A program made the position numbers and the translations under genes. A stretch of 64,000 bases of DNA from Crocodylus rhombifer (Eukaryota > Chordata > Crocodylia > Crocodylidae): assembly GCA_038503035.1 (NCBI GenBank), contig JAVSML010024243.1:128647-192646 (forward strand), written 5' to 3'. Position 1 is the first letter of the stretch. Each line of letters starts with the position of its first letter. This document shows positions 31,345 to 41,911 of the stretch, one piece after another. Below the pieces are notes generated by a model. The model was not told the origin of the DNA, ran no database searches, and was given only the letters and a program-made list of their open reading frames with translations.

Positions 31345-32285
31345 TGTGACAGGGGCAAGCTTTCATACCCAGTGCAAGCACCAACCTGCCTCCTGTCTAT
31401 GGACCAGCTACCCTCCTCACTCACCTGCCATGCCTTGATGTAATAATATGAGGATGTTAATAAGGTGGGAGGCTGTCCATATTGAACCCCAATGTTTAGG
31501 GGGTATCCACAGCTCTGTTCCATCCCTATACTGTGGCCCAAGCCTTGCAGATGGGATCCCAGGCAGCTAAACTCAGGTATTCCCTTTGCCCATTAGCTGT
31601 GGTCTCCTCTCTGAAACCTTTGGCTCTCTGTTAGGCCTGGCCCCATCTCAGGTCACTTGGGACTCTGAGTTTCTTTGCTCTGTGGGTGTCCCTCCCGGTG
31701 GCTCCCTGGCCCTTTTGACCTTTCTCTGGGCCCTGGCCCCAGCATGGACTAGTCAGGTCCCTGAGGTCAGGTCTAAGCTCTTTGCCTGGCTTTTGGGGAT
31801 TGGAGTTGCCCATTCCTGGCTCAGGTGCTTCACAAAGTGTGCCTGGCCCCATGGGATCACTCACCCCAGCAGGCTCAGGTGCTTCAAGATGCTTACCTGG
31901 CCTACCCTGCATTAAATGAGCCATCCAAAGGTGGGGGCTGAGTTTAAGGTCCCCTGACCCTCTTTACACCAGGGAGGTGATCACTCCTGGCATTTAAATG
32001 GGGACTGCTGCACCACTAGCAGCCTACCAGGCCTTCCTACTGTGGCAGGGTGCAGCTTTAGGTCATGCCCTCAATCAATGAAGCCACTAAGCCATGCCTA
32101 TAGCCTCAGCCTCACCTCCAAGGTGTTCCTGACAGAGCTCAGCAAAGAGATGTTTCTTTTCTGTTGGCTGATCATAAACTATTCTCAGCTCAGGGAGCTG
32201 GGCCTTAAAATGGCCACCCTCGTCAGCATCTGCCCCTCCCTGACCCAGTCTTTAAAACTGCAGAAACTACCAGTGCTCTGCCACA
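31345..32285. mobile_element. Solo LTR of an LTR retroelement, 941 bp
   Basis: The element starts TGTGACAG and ends CTCTGCCACA, so it has TG...CA termini with a short inverted repeat (end complement TGTGGCAGAG). It is bounded by a perfect 5-bp direct repeat, aatgt, on both sides. The interior is GC-richer than its surroundings and has no internal retroviral genes; no second LTR is seen. This is the product expected from recombination between two LTRs. Five-base duplications fit Gypsy-type elements and some endogenous retroviruses; the sequence alone does not decide. A possible polyadenylation signal, attaaa, lies at 31911-31916 on the plus strand. Orientation is open. ORF 31586-31915 (109 codons) is inside the LTR and not a gene. 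Confidence 0.82.
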
Positions 32286-32290
32286 AATGT
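32286..32290. repeat. Right target-site duplication of the solo LTR
   Basis: aatgt, matching 31340-31344. Confidence 0.85.
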
Positions 32291-32514
32291 GGCCTACTCA
32301 TTTTATAAAGTTAAGTGCTTTGCTGGATTTGAGGTGAAGAGCCTTATTTTTGTAGTCAATATCAAGAATATCACTTAATATTTTGAAGACTAGTCATACA
32401 ACTACCATGGATAAAGAAACTTGTAATTAAGAAATATTTCTGTTTTATACATTGTTGTGTATATACCTAAACTGGAACAGCAGAAATTTTGAACGAAAAG
32501 TTGTTCCAGAGTAT

Positions 32515-32990
32515 GTACAGAGGTTACATTTAGATTGACCTAACTAAGAATAAGTTCATCTAAGTTCCAATCTGTACAGATGTTCAGAGAGGTTAAATCA
32601 GGCAACAAATAGCCAGCTCAATTTAACTTGGGTCACCAGAGATGGTAAAATAAATTTAGACTGAGAACAGGTTAGTCCAATCTTCTGAATGTTTATTGTA
32701 CACGTTGAGAGCATAGCCTCGGACTTACGAAAGTCCCACCGGTCACCCCAGCCCTGGGACTGTACTTTTTCTACTTTCCCCATTCCCAATCCTGACCAAG
32801 CTGTTGTTAGCCCCTGGGTGGACCTGCAAGCCCATTCATCCCACTGCCTCAATTTACTTGGATTGAGTTCCTGGCACAGCTTCCAGCACTGGCAACCATC
32901 TGCACAAGTGGGGCCCAATCTATGATCATGCAGCCTAAAATAAGTGGAATGAGCATAGATCAGTTCCTGTGAATGTATGTACATACCCCT
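32515..32990. mobile_element. Foldback DNA transposon, second copy of the 11.6 kb family
   Basis: AT-rich arms (ttagattgacctaacta..., 'agttcatctaagttcc', 'gatgttcagagaggttaaat') surround a GC-rich core. The core passage 'caatttacttggattgag...cagcactggcaaccatctg' (32850-32903) aligns with 'cgacttacttcaattggg...ccagcgaacatctg' at 12210-12252. Shorter than the first copy; ORFs of 78 and 128 codons in the core are chance. Confidence 0.55.
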
Positions 32991-33565
32991 AATATTTCCG
33001 AACCCAGCAGATCAACACTTGTGCTTTCACAAGATTCCCCCTCCAGTTTTATTGATTAAATTATTGAATAATATTCCTGAGCTGAAGGTAACTATAGAAA
33101 CTTAAACTTCAAGGATCCAATCCTCATCAGTCAAAGTCAAGAAGTTAATAAATCGACACAAATTGATGTCAGCTGAAGATTTGGCACTAAATTTAGTATT
33201 AGCAATAATAAGATATGTTTCTCAGTATTGTGAGCTGATGTTTTTTTTTCTCTTATGCTTTTAGGAGGTATTAAGCTTTTGTTTTTCACTTTAGCAGGTT
33301 TTCATTTGTGCAGTTGCTACAATATTTCCTCTGGTCCCTAAGAGGCATTTCTTAGTTCTTCCTAAGACAATATCTGTATTAAGACATAATTTTCATTTGC
33401 CCTGCTTTGGTGGTTCTTAATTCATGAAAAAAAAAACTAAAATGGGGACTTTATGGTTGTTATATTTCTTATTTATGGGTATGAAAATATTCTTATTAGC
33501 TGTTGCAATTCACGGTTTATTGTATTTTAAATTAACATATTCCTGGTTTTGTGACTTTTTAACAG
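32991..33565. other. AT-rich DNA, no gene seen
   Basis: T-runs and short ORFs only. The last 25 bases form a good polypyrimidine tract and AG acceptor for the exon-like segment that follows. Confidence 0.45.
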
Positions 33566-33619
33566 GCAATAACTTCAAGCTTGCATTGAGAATATAGATT
33601 CTGCTGCAAGAAAACAACA
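33566..33619 (+). other. Exon-like 54-bp segment, non-coding
   Basis: Preceded by a pyrimidine-rich tract ending 'gactttttaacag' and followed by a near-consensus donor, 'aaca|gtaagtg'. All three frames contain a stop within the segment, so it could only be an untranslated or non-coding-RNA exon. Splice-like sites arise by chance often; confidence is low. Confidence 0.2.
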
Positions 33620-36135
33620 GTAAGTGTTTATGTGTGTATTATAAGTTTGTGGTGTTTTTTAAATGCTTACACCCTCCATTATTGCCTAAATGTTTTTTTA
33701 AAAGATAATATGATTACGTTAGTATAGCAAATGTTCCAACTCTGCAGAAAGCTTGTTCTTAGGAATTTTAGTGCCCAAGTTTAAGATCACTTGGTAAGGA
33801 GGACAAAATACTAAAGATTTTTGTTCACAATTTTGATTTAAAATGAATTAAATATTACATTTGCATTTATTACATTGAATTATTTTTATTAGGTTTTCAA
33901 AATAAAATTATTTAGAAATGAATGGGGAAATTTTAATGTGATTATGAATAAAACATTTATTGTTTTAGTTATATTTCAAGTGATGATGTTAGTCCAGTGA
34001 TTTAAATGCATATGTATATTGGATAAAAAGTACTGACTAGTGCCATCTGTTGATGTCCTTTGAAATAAGGTGAAATATCAATATAGAAAAAAATAGTTCC
34101 AGGGTTTACATATATTTACATTGAAATATGCAATCATATAAGAATAGGAAAATTGGGCGCATGGAAACTGATTTTTTTATGCAGACATTATTGTTGGTTT
34201 TAGTAAAGAGTTATGCTTAAAAATGTGTGGCATAAATCTGTTGTGTTTACCCACAAATTCAATGAGTTTTATACTGGATATGAAAGAAGCCTCATTTCAT
34301 ATCTTTTGAATATAATAATCTAATCTTAATTTGCTTCCACATTCAGGACATTTTAAAATTTTATTCATGTTTATGGTTTAACTAACTTTATAACTTTTTT
34401 TTTTTAACCAGTTTTGAATTTTCTTCCTTTACTAATGTATAGTGAAGATGAGTTTTGGAAGTGAGGAGCTGTAGATTTGTGGTATGTTAATAAGGGTGGC
34501 AGAAGCGTGCCACAGGCAGAAGGAGAATCTCTGACAGCTGGGGTGCTGTAGTTAGGGGAAAAAATCTCTCATCAAAATGATACAGGTGGGGCGTTCTAAA
34601 AGATTTGGTAGTATTTACCTGTATCAAAACATCCAAGTAACAAGGATTTTAAGTGCCTAAAGTAAAGCCCTCCCCCTGTGCAATAAAACAGGCAACTTTT
34701 GATAAGTTGTTTTCAAATTGACTCCTAATTGTCCTGTTCTCTTACCTCTGAATATGGTAGTTATCAAGAATATTATTGAATATTAAAACAGTTAAATAAA
34801 GCTGGACTTGGAGCACTTTATTCAGATTTATTGTGTGTATGTGTGTGTTGCACATTTGAATAAAACAATGTCTGTTTTTTAGAAATATATCTGTGAAGTT
34901 TTTTAAAAAATAGCATTACCATTCTTCTTGTAAATCCAACAGATGGGATTAGACAAAGTTAGAAATAAAATCAGGCAATCATTCTTTTTTATCTCTGCTC
35001 CTTTTCTAACCCTTTTTCACAATTTTGTCTGAATTTATAATAACTTTGTTGTACTTAGTACCTCTAGACTTTTTTGTCTTGTAGGTGTTGATTTTTAAAT
35101 GAATGCATTATTGCACTTCCTAAAACTCAGCACATTGGGTTTTTAAATTCTCCAGATGGCTTTGCCTGTTATGTAGCAAAGAATAGTTGTATTTATCCCC
35201 ACTTTCTAATATGCTCCTTTGTTTGTTTGTTTTTCCTGAATCCAACTAAACACTGAAACAATTTGAAGTGAAATGGGAAAATCATGTAACATTGTCCTTC
35301 TAAGGCAAATGTACTAGTTGTGCTCTTATGTAAGTGGAGTTTGCAGTTAAGAATTCTCCATAAAGGGCATTTTTACTAGAAACAATAAGGCCTCTAAGAC
35401 TCTGAATTTTAAATTTGACATCTGGAGATCTGTAATTCCCACTGAAAAAACATCAAGTGAATTATGCATAGAGAGAATACAGTCCTGAAATAAAGATCAA
35501 ATTTCCAGTATGTCTAGCAATATTATGAATTACCTACAAAAGTATTCGTTTAGCCTTAATTCAGGATTTCTAATGAAAAGGGATGTGGAGCTACTAACTC
35601 CTTTACTAAGTGGGACAAAGATGGTGAACTAAAGAGCTTTCACAAAGAGAAGCTAACACAGTGCTAGCTGATATTCTCTAAATGATACTAATTAGGAAAA
35701 TATCCGGCAAAAGATTTCCTCTTTCACTTTCTACATTTCTTAAGGAAATAAAAATAAAACAACATTCAAAGTGAAAAATCTAAAATAAATAAGAATTGGA
35801 ACATATTAAGGGTCGATTGCTAAGAGTGAAGATAGTCGAGGGATAAATGACTAGTGGACAGATATACACATTTACATTGGTGTCAAATGATACCTATCTA
35901 ATTTCTTACAGTGTAACCCTGAATTAAATGGGGTTTAAGTTACAGTTATAATGCTTTACTTCCTCTTTTTAGGAACACAAACACCTAACAGTTATATCAT
36001 AATGGCAATCTCAAGCAGCAACTACCTCTCCTTTAAAACCGGCCAAAAGATATGTATGCAGCCATAGGTTCACATGATCTGAAATAATTTTCCCAGGTTT
36101 GTTCTGGTACAAAAACTTACCTGAAGACACCTGAG
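33620..36135. other. AT-rich DNA, no gene seen
   Basis: Low-complexity AT-rich sequence with no ORF above 60 codons and no named repeat. 34440-34600 is GC-richer without a recognisable feature. Confidence 0.5.
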
Positions 36136-36647
36136 CTAGGGACAGACATTATACACAAACCAGTTTAAGTGATCAGAAACAGATGTTCAGTGTACTTAAA
36201 CCAGTTTGAAAATGGCTGAAACCAGTTTGAGATAAAGCTGGTTGAATGTAATATCAGGCTTAACTGATTTTGGTCTAAGTGGCTTATGCAATGTCTGTCC
36301 CAGACCCTTTGCTGATTTAAGTTAAACCAGAGTCCCCCAGCATCCAGATGCTTTGCAGCCCTGGACAGGGCTCTCTGCTGCAGAGAACTGGATTGGCTCC
36401 TCCCCTTTGTTTCCTAGCTGGAGCAGCAGCATCTGCCTGGCTTCCTTCTCCCCAGCCCCCTTGCCCCCTCCCTCACCACTCCCTGCTCAAGCAGGGATCC
36501 CCTCCCTCCCTGTCTCCCACAGCATGGACTGTAGCCAGCATGCTGTAGCCACGATATGCTAGCTAATTCTGAGAGGTGTCTGTGTAAGGCAGACGGGACA
36601 AAGGCAGACAGGATAGTGTCCACTTAAGGCTTTTTGGAGCTGATCAA

Positions 36648-36827
36648 CAAGGATTCTGGTTTTCTCTGTTTTAAACCAAAAATCAGGGATTTTTTTAAAT
36701 AAGTAAACCAAAATCCACATTTTTTCATGATTTAAAATAAAACACCATTAATATCTAGATAGTGGGTTACTTTTTTTAAAACCAAAAATTGGGGATTTTT
36801 TTAAATTGGAGAAAACCAGGATCCTTG
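36648..36827. mobile_element. hAT-type MITE, 180 bp, nested in copy A
   Basis: Starts CAAGGATTCTGGTTTTCTC; the end complement is CAAGGATCCTGGTTTTCTC, so 18 of 19 TIR positions match. Flanking 8-mers are ctgatcaa (36640-36647) and ctaatcaa (36828-36835), a target duplication with one mismatch. The interior repeats 'accaaaaatcaggga' / 'accaaaaattgggga' in direct orientation. It is absent from the inverted copy at 56761-57584, which confirms that it is a later insertion. Confidence 0.82.
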
Positions 36828-37095
36828 CTAATCAACAGCTAATGTCCCTGGTAATATCCCTCCATTCCTTCCTTCAAAAAATCTGTTTAAGAAGAACTTA
36901 AACTAATGATAGAGGCTTTTGTTTTATTCTGATGGATTGATAAGTGTTATCAGCTCCCTGAGTAACTCCCTGCTGTATAAGTAAATACTGCATAACACTC
37001 TGTCAGCTCCCTAGCTGGTCAGGAACAGTGAGGGGGGAACTCCTCCCTAATCAAAGCATCCTGCCAGGGCCTGGCCTCTCAGCTCAGCACTATGG

Positions 37096-37145
37096 AAGGG
37101 AAGGGAAGGGAAGGGAAGCCTGCTCTAGTGCCCCCCCCCCCCCCC
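37096..37145. repeat. (AAGGG)n followed by a 15-C run
   Basis: Four G triplets separated by aa at 37098-37115, then C15 at 37131-37145. The first part fits a G-quadruplex pattern on the plus strand; the C-run fits it on the minus strand. Confidence 0.9.
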
Positions 37146-37300
37146 TGTCTTCTAGCCTGAGCCACTTGAGGCATATGCCTACATTTCTTCAATCCAAAGG
37201 GAATTTCTTAAGGTTACAGACTGATTCAGCCTAGCCAGGGTAGACTAATCTGCAAAGATTGAATCAATTCAGGCTCAGGCTTTTTGAATGTGTGCCCTAG

Positions 37301-37668
37301 CCCTGACCAGACATTCAGATTATAAGCCCTTGAAGAGTGGGATGTGAAGGGGGCATGTTCTTCTCCCTGCTTGACTGTGTCTCCCTGTGAGAGAATGGGA
37401 ACAAAGCACCCTCACCTGCTAGAGGACTGTGCTGTGGCTTCTCTCCAAAGAGGACATATATAGACATCAGGTTTCACAGGAGAAAATTTCCTACGAGAGT
37501 TAACCCTGGTTTTTCCCTTCTTATTTTTCTCCTAGAGTAGCCATTTTTGCTCTGAGAAAAAAATCCATAATCATCTTCACACTCATGGTTTCTCCTGGAA
37601 GAGCAGTGACTCTTCCAGGAAAAGAAAAAGAATGTCTGTATGTGGCCTATGTCTGTTCACAACCCTAG
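37301..37668 (+). mobile_element. MITE of the 'tctcctgg' family (copy 2)
   Basis: Left end 'ctagccctgaccagacatt', right end complement 'ctagggttgtgaacagaca'. Inside are 'tttcacaggagaaaatttcc', 'tttttctcctagagtagcca', 'tttgctctgag' and 'tttctcctggaagagcagtg'. It follows copy A of the gggacagacatt family without spacer. No coding capacity. Confidence 0.62.
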
Positions 37669-40394
37669 TCATCTTTCTATTTCCCTGATGATCAGTCCAT
37701 CTCTAAGCCCATCCCATTCTAGGTTATTTAAGTGGTGGAACTTGACTTTAAATCGTTGATTCAAGAAAGCCCTTGTGGATTGCTCTACCCATTGTTGCAG
37801 CTATTCCCCTCTATTCAAGTGTTTCCCAGTGCCTTGTAGGAGGAAGGGCAGAGAGTAGTATAGAGCCAGCTATGTAGTCATTCCCCATATATAATATTGA
37901 TCTTTTTAAATTAAGCAAACAGGAGTGCTGGAGTGAGATTTAGAGAAAATAGCATATTTCAGGTGGAGAGAGAAAGAAACACCTTCATCTTAAAGTACTG
38001 GAACTCTAAAGAGAAGGAAATAATAGATGCTCCAATGCTTTTGAGATGCTTACACTGAGAATGAAGAAAGGACTAGTAGTAGCATAGGGTAGTTATGCAG
38101 AAAACAAAGCATTGCTGTAAATGGTTTGATAAATCCCTTTTGATCTGTATTTTCTATAATTCATTTTTAAATGCCCACTGACACTTATTTCTTTTTCTTT
38201 TTGTCCAGACTCATAGCTGCATTGATCTATTAAATCAAAATCTGTTTATTGGGTTTGTTTGTTTTTTGGTTTGTGGTTTTTTTTTTTTTTTTTGGGGGGG
38301 GGGTTGCATGCATAGGTTGTAAATAACATAAGGGGCTGTAAATTACTTCTCTTCCTGGTTTACCCAGCTATTTGCTTTGTGCCTTTTTGAGCATCTTGAT
38401 ACAGTTATACCTTTATTGTCTTGTCTTATCTATAAAGTGGGAAAATAGTATCCATAACAGAAGTATGATATGAAAATCATTCTGTTTATAAATTTAAAGT
38501 GCGTTAACAGTAAGAAGAAACATTCATGTTAAAGGTCCAGAGAATTAGTGTATTTCTCAATCTAAATATTAACAAGATTTTGCTTCCTCACTGGAGGCTT
38601 TTTAAGACTTTGGCTGGATCAGTGAATTTTTCAGTTGTCTGTTTCTGTAACTGATGCTTTTATCTAAATCAAGGTTCAGTCTTCCACAGAACTAGATTGT
38701 CTTTTTCTTCTGGTGCTTGCATAATTCAGAAACCTATTGCATAATGACAAGACCATAGTAAAACCCCCCAAATATATATGGGTATGAAATTACAATAACT
38801 TGATAATATACTCGCATTGAAATGATCACTCTTATCTTATGTGTAAAATCACTTCATGTTTATATAGGTAAAAGGAAATTTTGTAAAACAATAATTGAAT
38901 TAAGACTCTGTACTCATTTCATTGAATACTATTATACAGAGTCAAAACTTTTAAGCTGCACAATAATTAATCTTTTTAGCTAAAAGGAACCATTGTTAAC
39001 ATGCTAACATGGACTCAAATGATTAGAATAGTCTGGGAGCCATAATTTCAAGGGTAACTTGTACAAATGAGGGTCAGAACTAAAAGCTCTTCAGCTAGCA
39101 GAAAATGCATTAAACTAGAAGAACAAACAAAAAGTCTATGTTGGCAGATCAAAGAAAATGAAGTAGAAAAAAGAATGCTCTTATAGTATCATTTGTCCTA
39201 AATTTGAGTATCTTTTTTTTTCTTTTTCTTTGTTACTTTCATGTATACCTCTAATTATTGTAGCCAGTGATGCCAGATTTTTTAAAAAGTTGCTGGTTTG
39301 ATATTTGGATATACTTACATGTATGAGAAGAAATAATTCAGTTCACTCTGAGAATAAAATGTGTTTTTTGGCTTTAGGCTGTTTAATTGGCATTGAGATT
39401 CTAACAGAGCTAACATAGTTAGCTAACTCTCATTCTGGCATCTTCAATGCAAATATCTGGCTTACATAAAGGTAAATCAAACATCAGGGGCTATATATAA
39501 ATATAAAATGGAATTATTCCTGTAATATTAACTCTGAAATATCATATTTTCAGGAAAAATTTGTGGGATCATAAAATATCTGTTTTCCAAATTGTGGTCT
39601 TCTGATGAAGTACAATCTGAGGTGGCATTTAAGTTCATGTGATTGCTTATTTAAAAGAGAATGGGGATGCATTTTGATTGCCTCTAAGCAATCAAATGCC
39701 CTAATTATTGGCAATAAAATAACTCCAGCAGTGGCAAGCTTGTATCACATTGAGAAATATTCCATAATGCAGAGTGATATTCATTTGACTTTGTTTCAGA
39801 TTCTGACCAAGAAAGATGGAATTAAACTACCAAAGAATTAATTTGCCTTCTGTAAGGTATTGAGTCCTGATCAGCAAATCAAGCTTTAATAGAGAGCAGA
39901 ACAGAATATATCTGTTTCTTTTCATAAAAATAAATAGTTACAGGTTGACTTTGTTTGCTAAGTAGCATATTTTAAACATGTTTCATCAGTATAGATTAAT
40001 GCTATATAATACAAAGTATTGCCAGTTTCTGTTTCTATGAAAAAGGTAACATGATGAGTTGGGAGATGCTTTCATAGTTATTGAAGGATTGCTTAGGGGC
40101 TACCTGTACTATCAAAATCTATTGCTGACTGTAGAATTCAATGTGATATGAAATTTGACAACATATTAATTATAAAATGTAAATTTAACACTGATTTGTA
40201 CTTGCATTGCTTCGTGCTGTTTAGCCCAAAATAAATATTACACTGAGCCTGCGATGAAGCATCTCCCCATAGTATGGAAATGCATGATTTGATAGTTTTA
40301 GTAATAATCTTTTTGTTGTTAATAGCCTCTGTCCTTCTGGAGTCTCCATTGTATGGTGGCAGTTATTGGTGCAGACAGAAGTGCAGCTCCCTGA
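37669..40394. other. AT-rich DNA, no gene supported
   Basis: Includes a T-run next to a G-run (about 38278-38307) and an AT-rich stretch. 38960-39150 is non-repetitive, with inverted 'gttaacatgctaac' wording. ORF 39605-39841 (78 codons) and the minus-strand ORF 40221-40646 (141 codons, the longest outside clear repeats) have no recognisable domain. Confidence 0.4.
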
Positions 40395-40434
40395 TGTAAC
40401 TGAGAACACTTTGCAGGAACCATTCTCAGTTACA
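40395..40434. other. Hairpin with 12-bp perfect stem
   Basis: Arms tgtaactgagaa (40395-40406) and ttctcagttaca (40423-40434), 16-base loop. It lies within a GC-richer 250-bp patch and may be the core of a foldback element. Confidence 0.7.
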
Positions 40435-40845
40435 ACAATCCTCCGGACAAAACAGAAGTTCACTCTTGGTTCCAAGACGGAAGGGAATCTAGCTTCTGGC
40501 TGGGAGCCTGCAGCCAGTTTCCCCTGGCAGCAGTCCCTCCTTTTTCCCAGCCTGTCCTTATTTGAGAATGGGAGCAGAGAAAGGGTGGAGAGGGAGCTTG
40601 TAAGTAAGTAAGGTTTAAAATGCCAAGTCTGTATCTGGTACAGCACATTTCCTAATGTGCCATGGAAGCTATATTACTATTGAAAGGAAATGCTCCGTCC
40701 ATTTTTATGCCTCCTCTCTCCCATCCATTTGATCATTAGTTCTTGCTTTTTAGTGGTGTAACTTGGTTGTGCAGGGGCACAAAGGAACGGTGCTGTACTA
40801 AATTGTTCGAATTTAAAACGGTTGAAATTAACCAAAGTGCTTAGC

Positions 40846-40865
40846 TATATATATATATATATATA
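40846..40865. repeat. (TA)n microsatellite
   Basis: Ten tandem TA units. Confidence 0.95.
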
Positions 40866-41796
40866 GATCTTATCTGTGTTCCTAGAGAGTGTACAGTGCA
40901 TTGCACAGAATTGCCAGAAATGCTAAACAACTTACTCATCTTACATAGGTTGTTAAAAATAGTCATTTTAATCATTGCTATCAGTGCTAATACTGGTGCC
41001 CACTGATTTTGCTGGGTCTGTATGAGGCATTGAGAGTCCATGATGACTGAACTTCTGAGGAGGGTTGGGACTTGGATTTAGATACCTCCAAAGCTTAGTT
41101 TTTCAAAATGTTGTTTTAATCCTCCTGCACAGACAACGTAAAATGCCTTCTCTTTGCAGTAGTCACATCATGGAATCACCTTATTCAGGATGTGCAGGAA
41201 ACAATTTTAAAGACTAAGCTCAGCAATTATCCATCACATAGTACCTGCAATATCAGTATTATAGATAGCATATTTCAAATAAATCAATATAGCATTTCTG
41301 AATCCTCATAATTACTAGGGCCCTAAGTGGGATGGAGAAAGTGGAGAAGGTAATTAGAATGACCTTATAATATTGAACTGGTGAATTTTGCTGGATCATT
41401 GTCCAGCACTGATAATTCTCCTGTAGGATATCACATACTAGCAAATATTCATACTGGCATCATGGAGAGCTAATGGGAACACTAACAGCAAGAATCTAAA
41501 TAGCATACTAAATCCTGTCCTTAGAATCCAAAGGTGTTATGAAGCAGTATTTGGCCTTGAAAGTTGTTAATAAAAATTAATATGCTTCTCTGTGTTCTCC
41601 TGCCATATTTTTCCTTGCTGTTTTGCTATATCAGTATGAGTTTCTACTGCTTGAAAGCTGTGTTTAAAACATGATATTTTGTAAGTATATTGTTAAAATA
41701 TATGGTGTTTTATTGTTTATTTACAGTGTGTTTTGTTACATAGGCAGTATATCTGTGCTGTCAGTTTACATCTGATTTGTCTTTCTCTGTCTGCAG
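40866..41796. other. AT-rich DNA, no gene seen
   Basis: Short ORFs only. The last 25 bases (tttgtctttctctgtctgcag) form a strong splice-acceptor-like tract. Confidence 0.45.
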
Positions 41797-41911
41797 TATC
41801 ACAGCACCAACATTTGCCCCCATGTTGATTTTTACGTAGTTCCTTTCTTTCTTTGTTTCCTCCCTCCCCCTTTAAAGACTGTTGAACTTGTGTACCTGCA
41901 AACTGTCACAG
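41797..41911 (+). other. Exon-like segment with strong acceptor and donor
   Basis: Preceded by 'gtctttctctgtctgcag' and followed by 'cacag|gtatag'. The frame starting at 41797 is open throughout the 115 bases. A second pyrimidine tract ending at 41877 (cctcccccctttaaag type) could make the last 34 bases a micro-exon instead. The translation is low-complexity in the middle and matches no family that I know. Confidence 0.18.

Larger units (their letters stand above)
36136..37300 (+). mobile_element. Large MITE/foldback element, copy A (gggacagacatt family)
   Basis: Begins CTAGGGACAGACATTA and ends, as complement, CTAGGGCACACATTC. The left arm is itself foldback: gggacagacatt at 36139-36150 and aatgtctgtccc at 36290-36301, enclosing inverted 'accagtttaa'/'ttaactga' words. 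The middle is CT-rich and GC-rich. The right arm carries 'agcctagccagggtagact'. The same order of blocks appears in inverted orientation at 56761-57584. No transposase. It holds a nested hAT MITE (36648-36827), an (AAGGG)n and a C-run (37096-37145). The target duplication is unclear. Confidence 0.7.

Noticed and set aside
31586..31915. 109-codon ORF in the solo LTR as a gene
   Set aside because: It lies wholly within the LTR; the opposite strand is also open over most of it. LTRs normally do not encode proteins.
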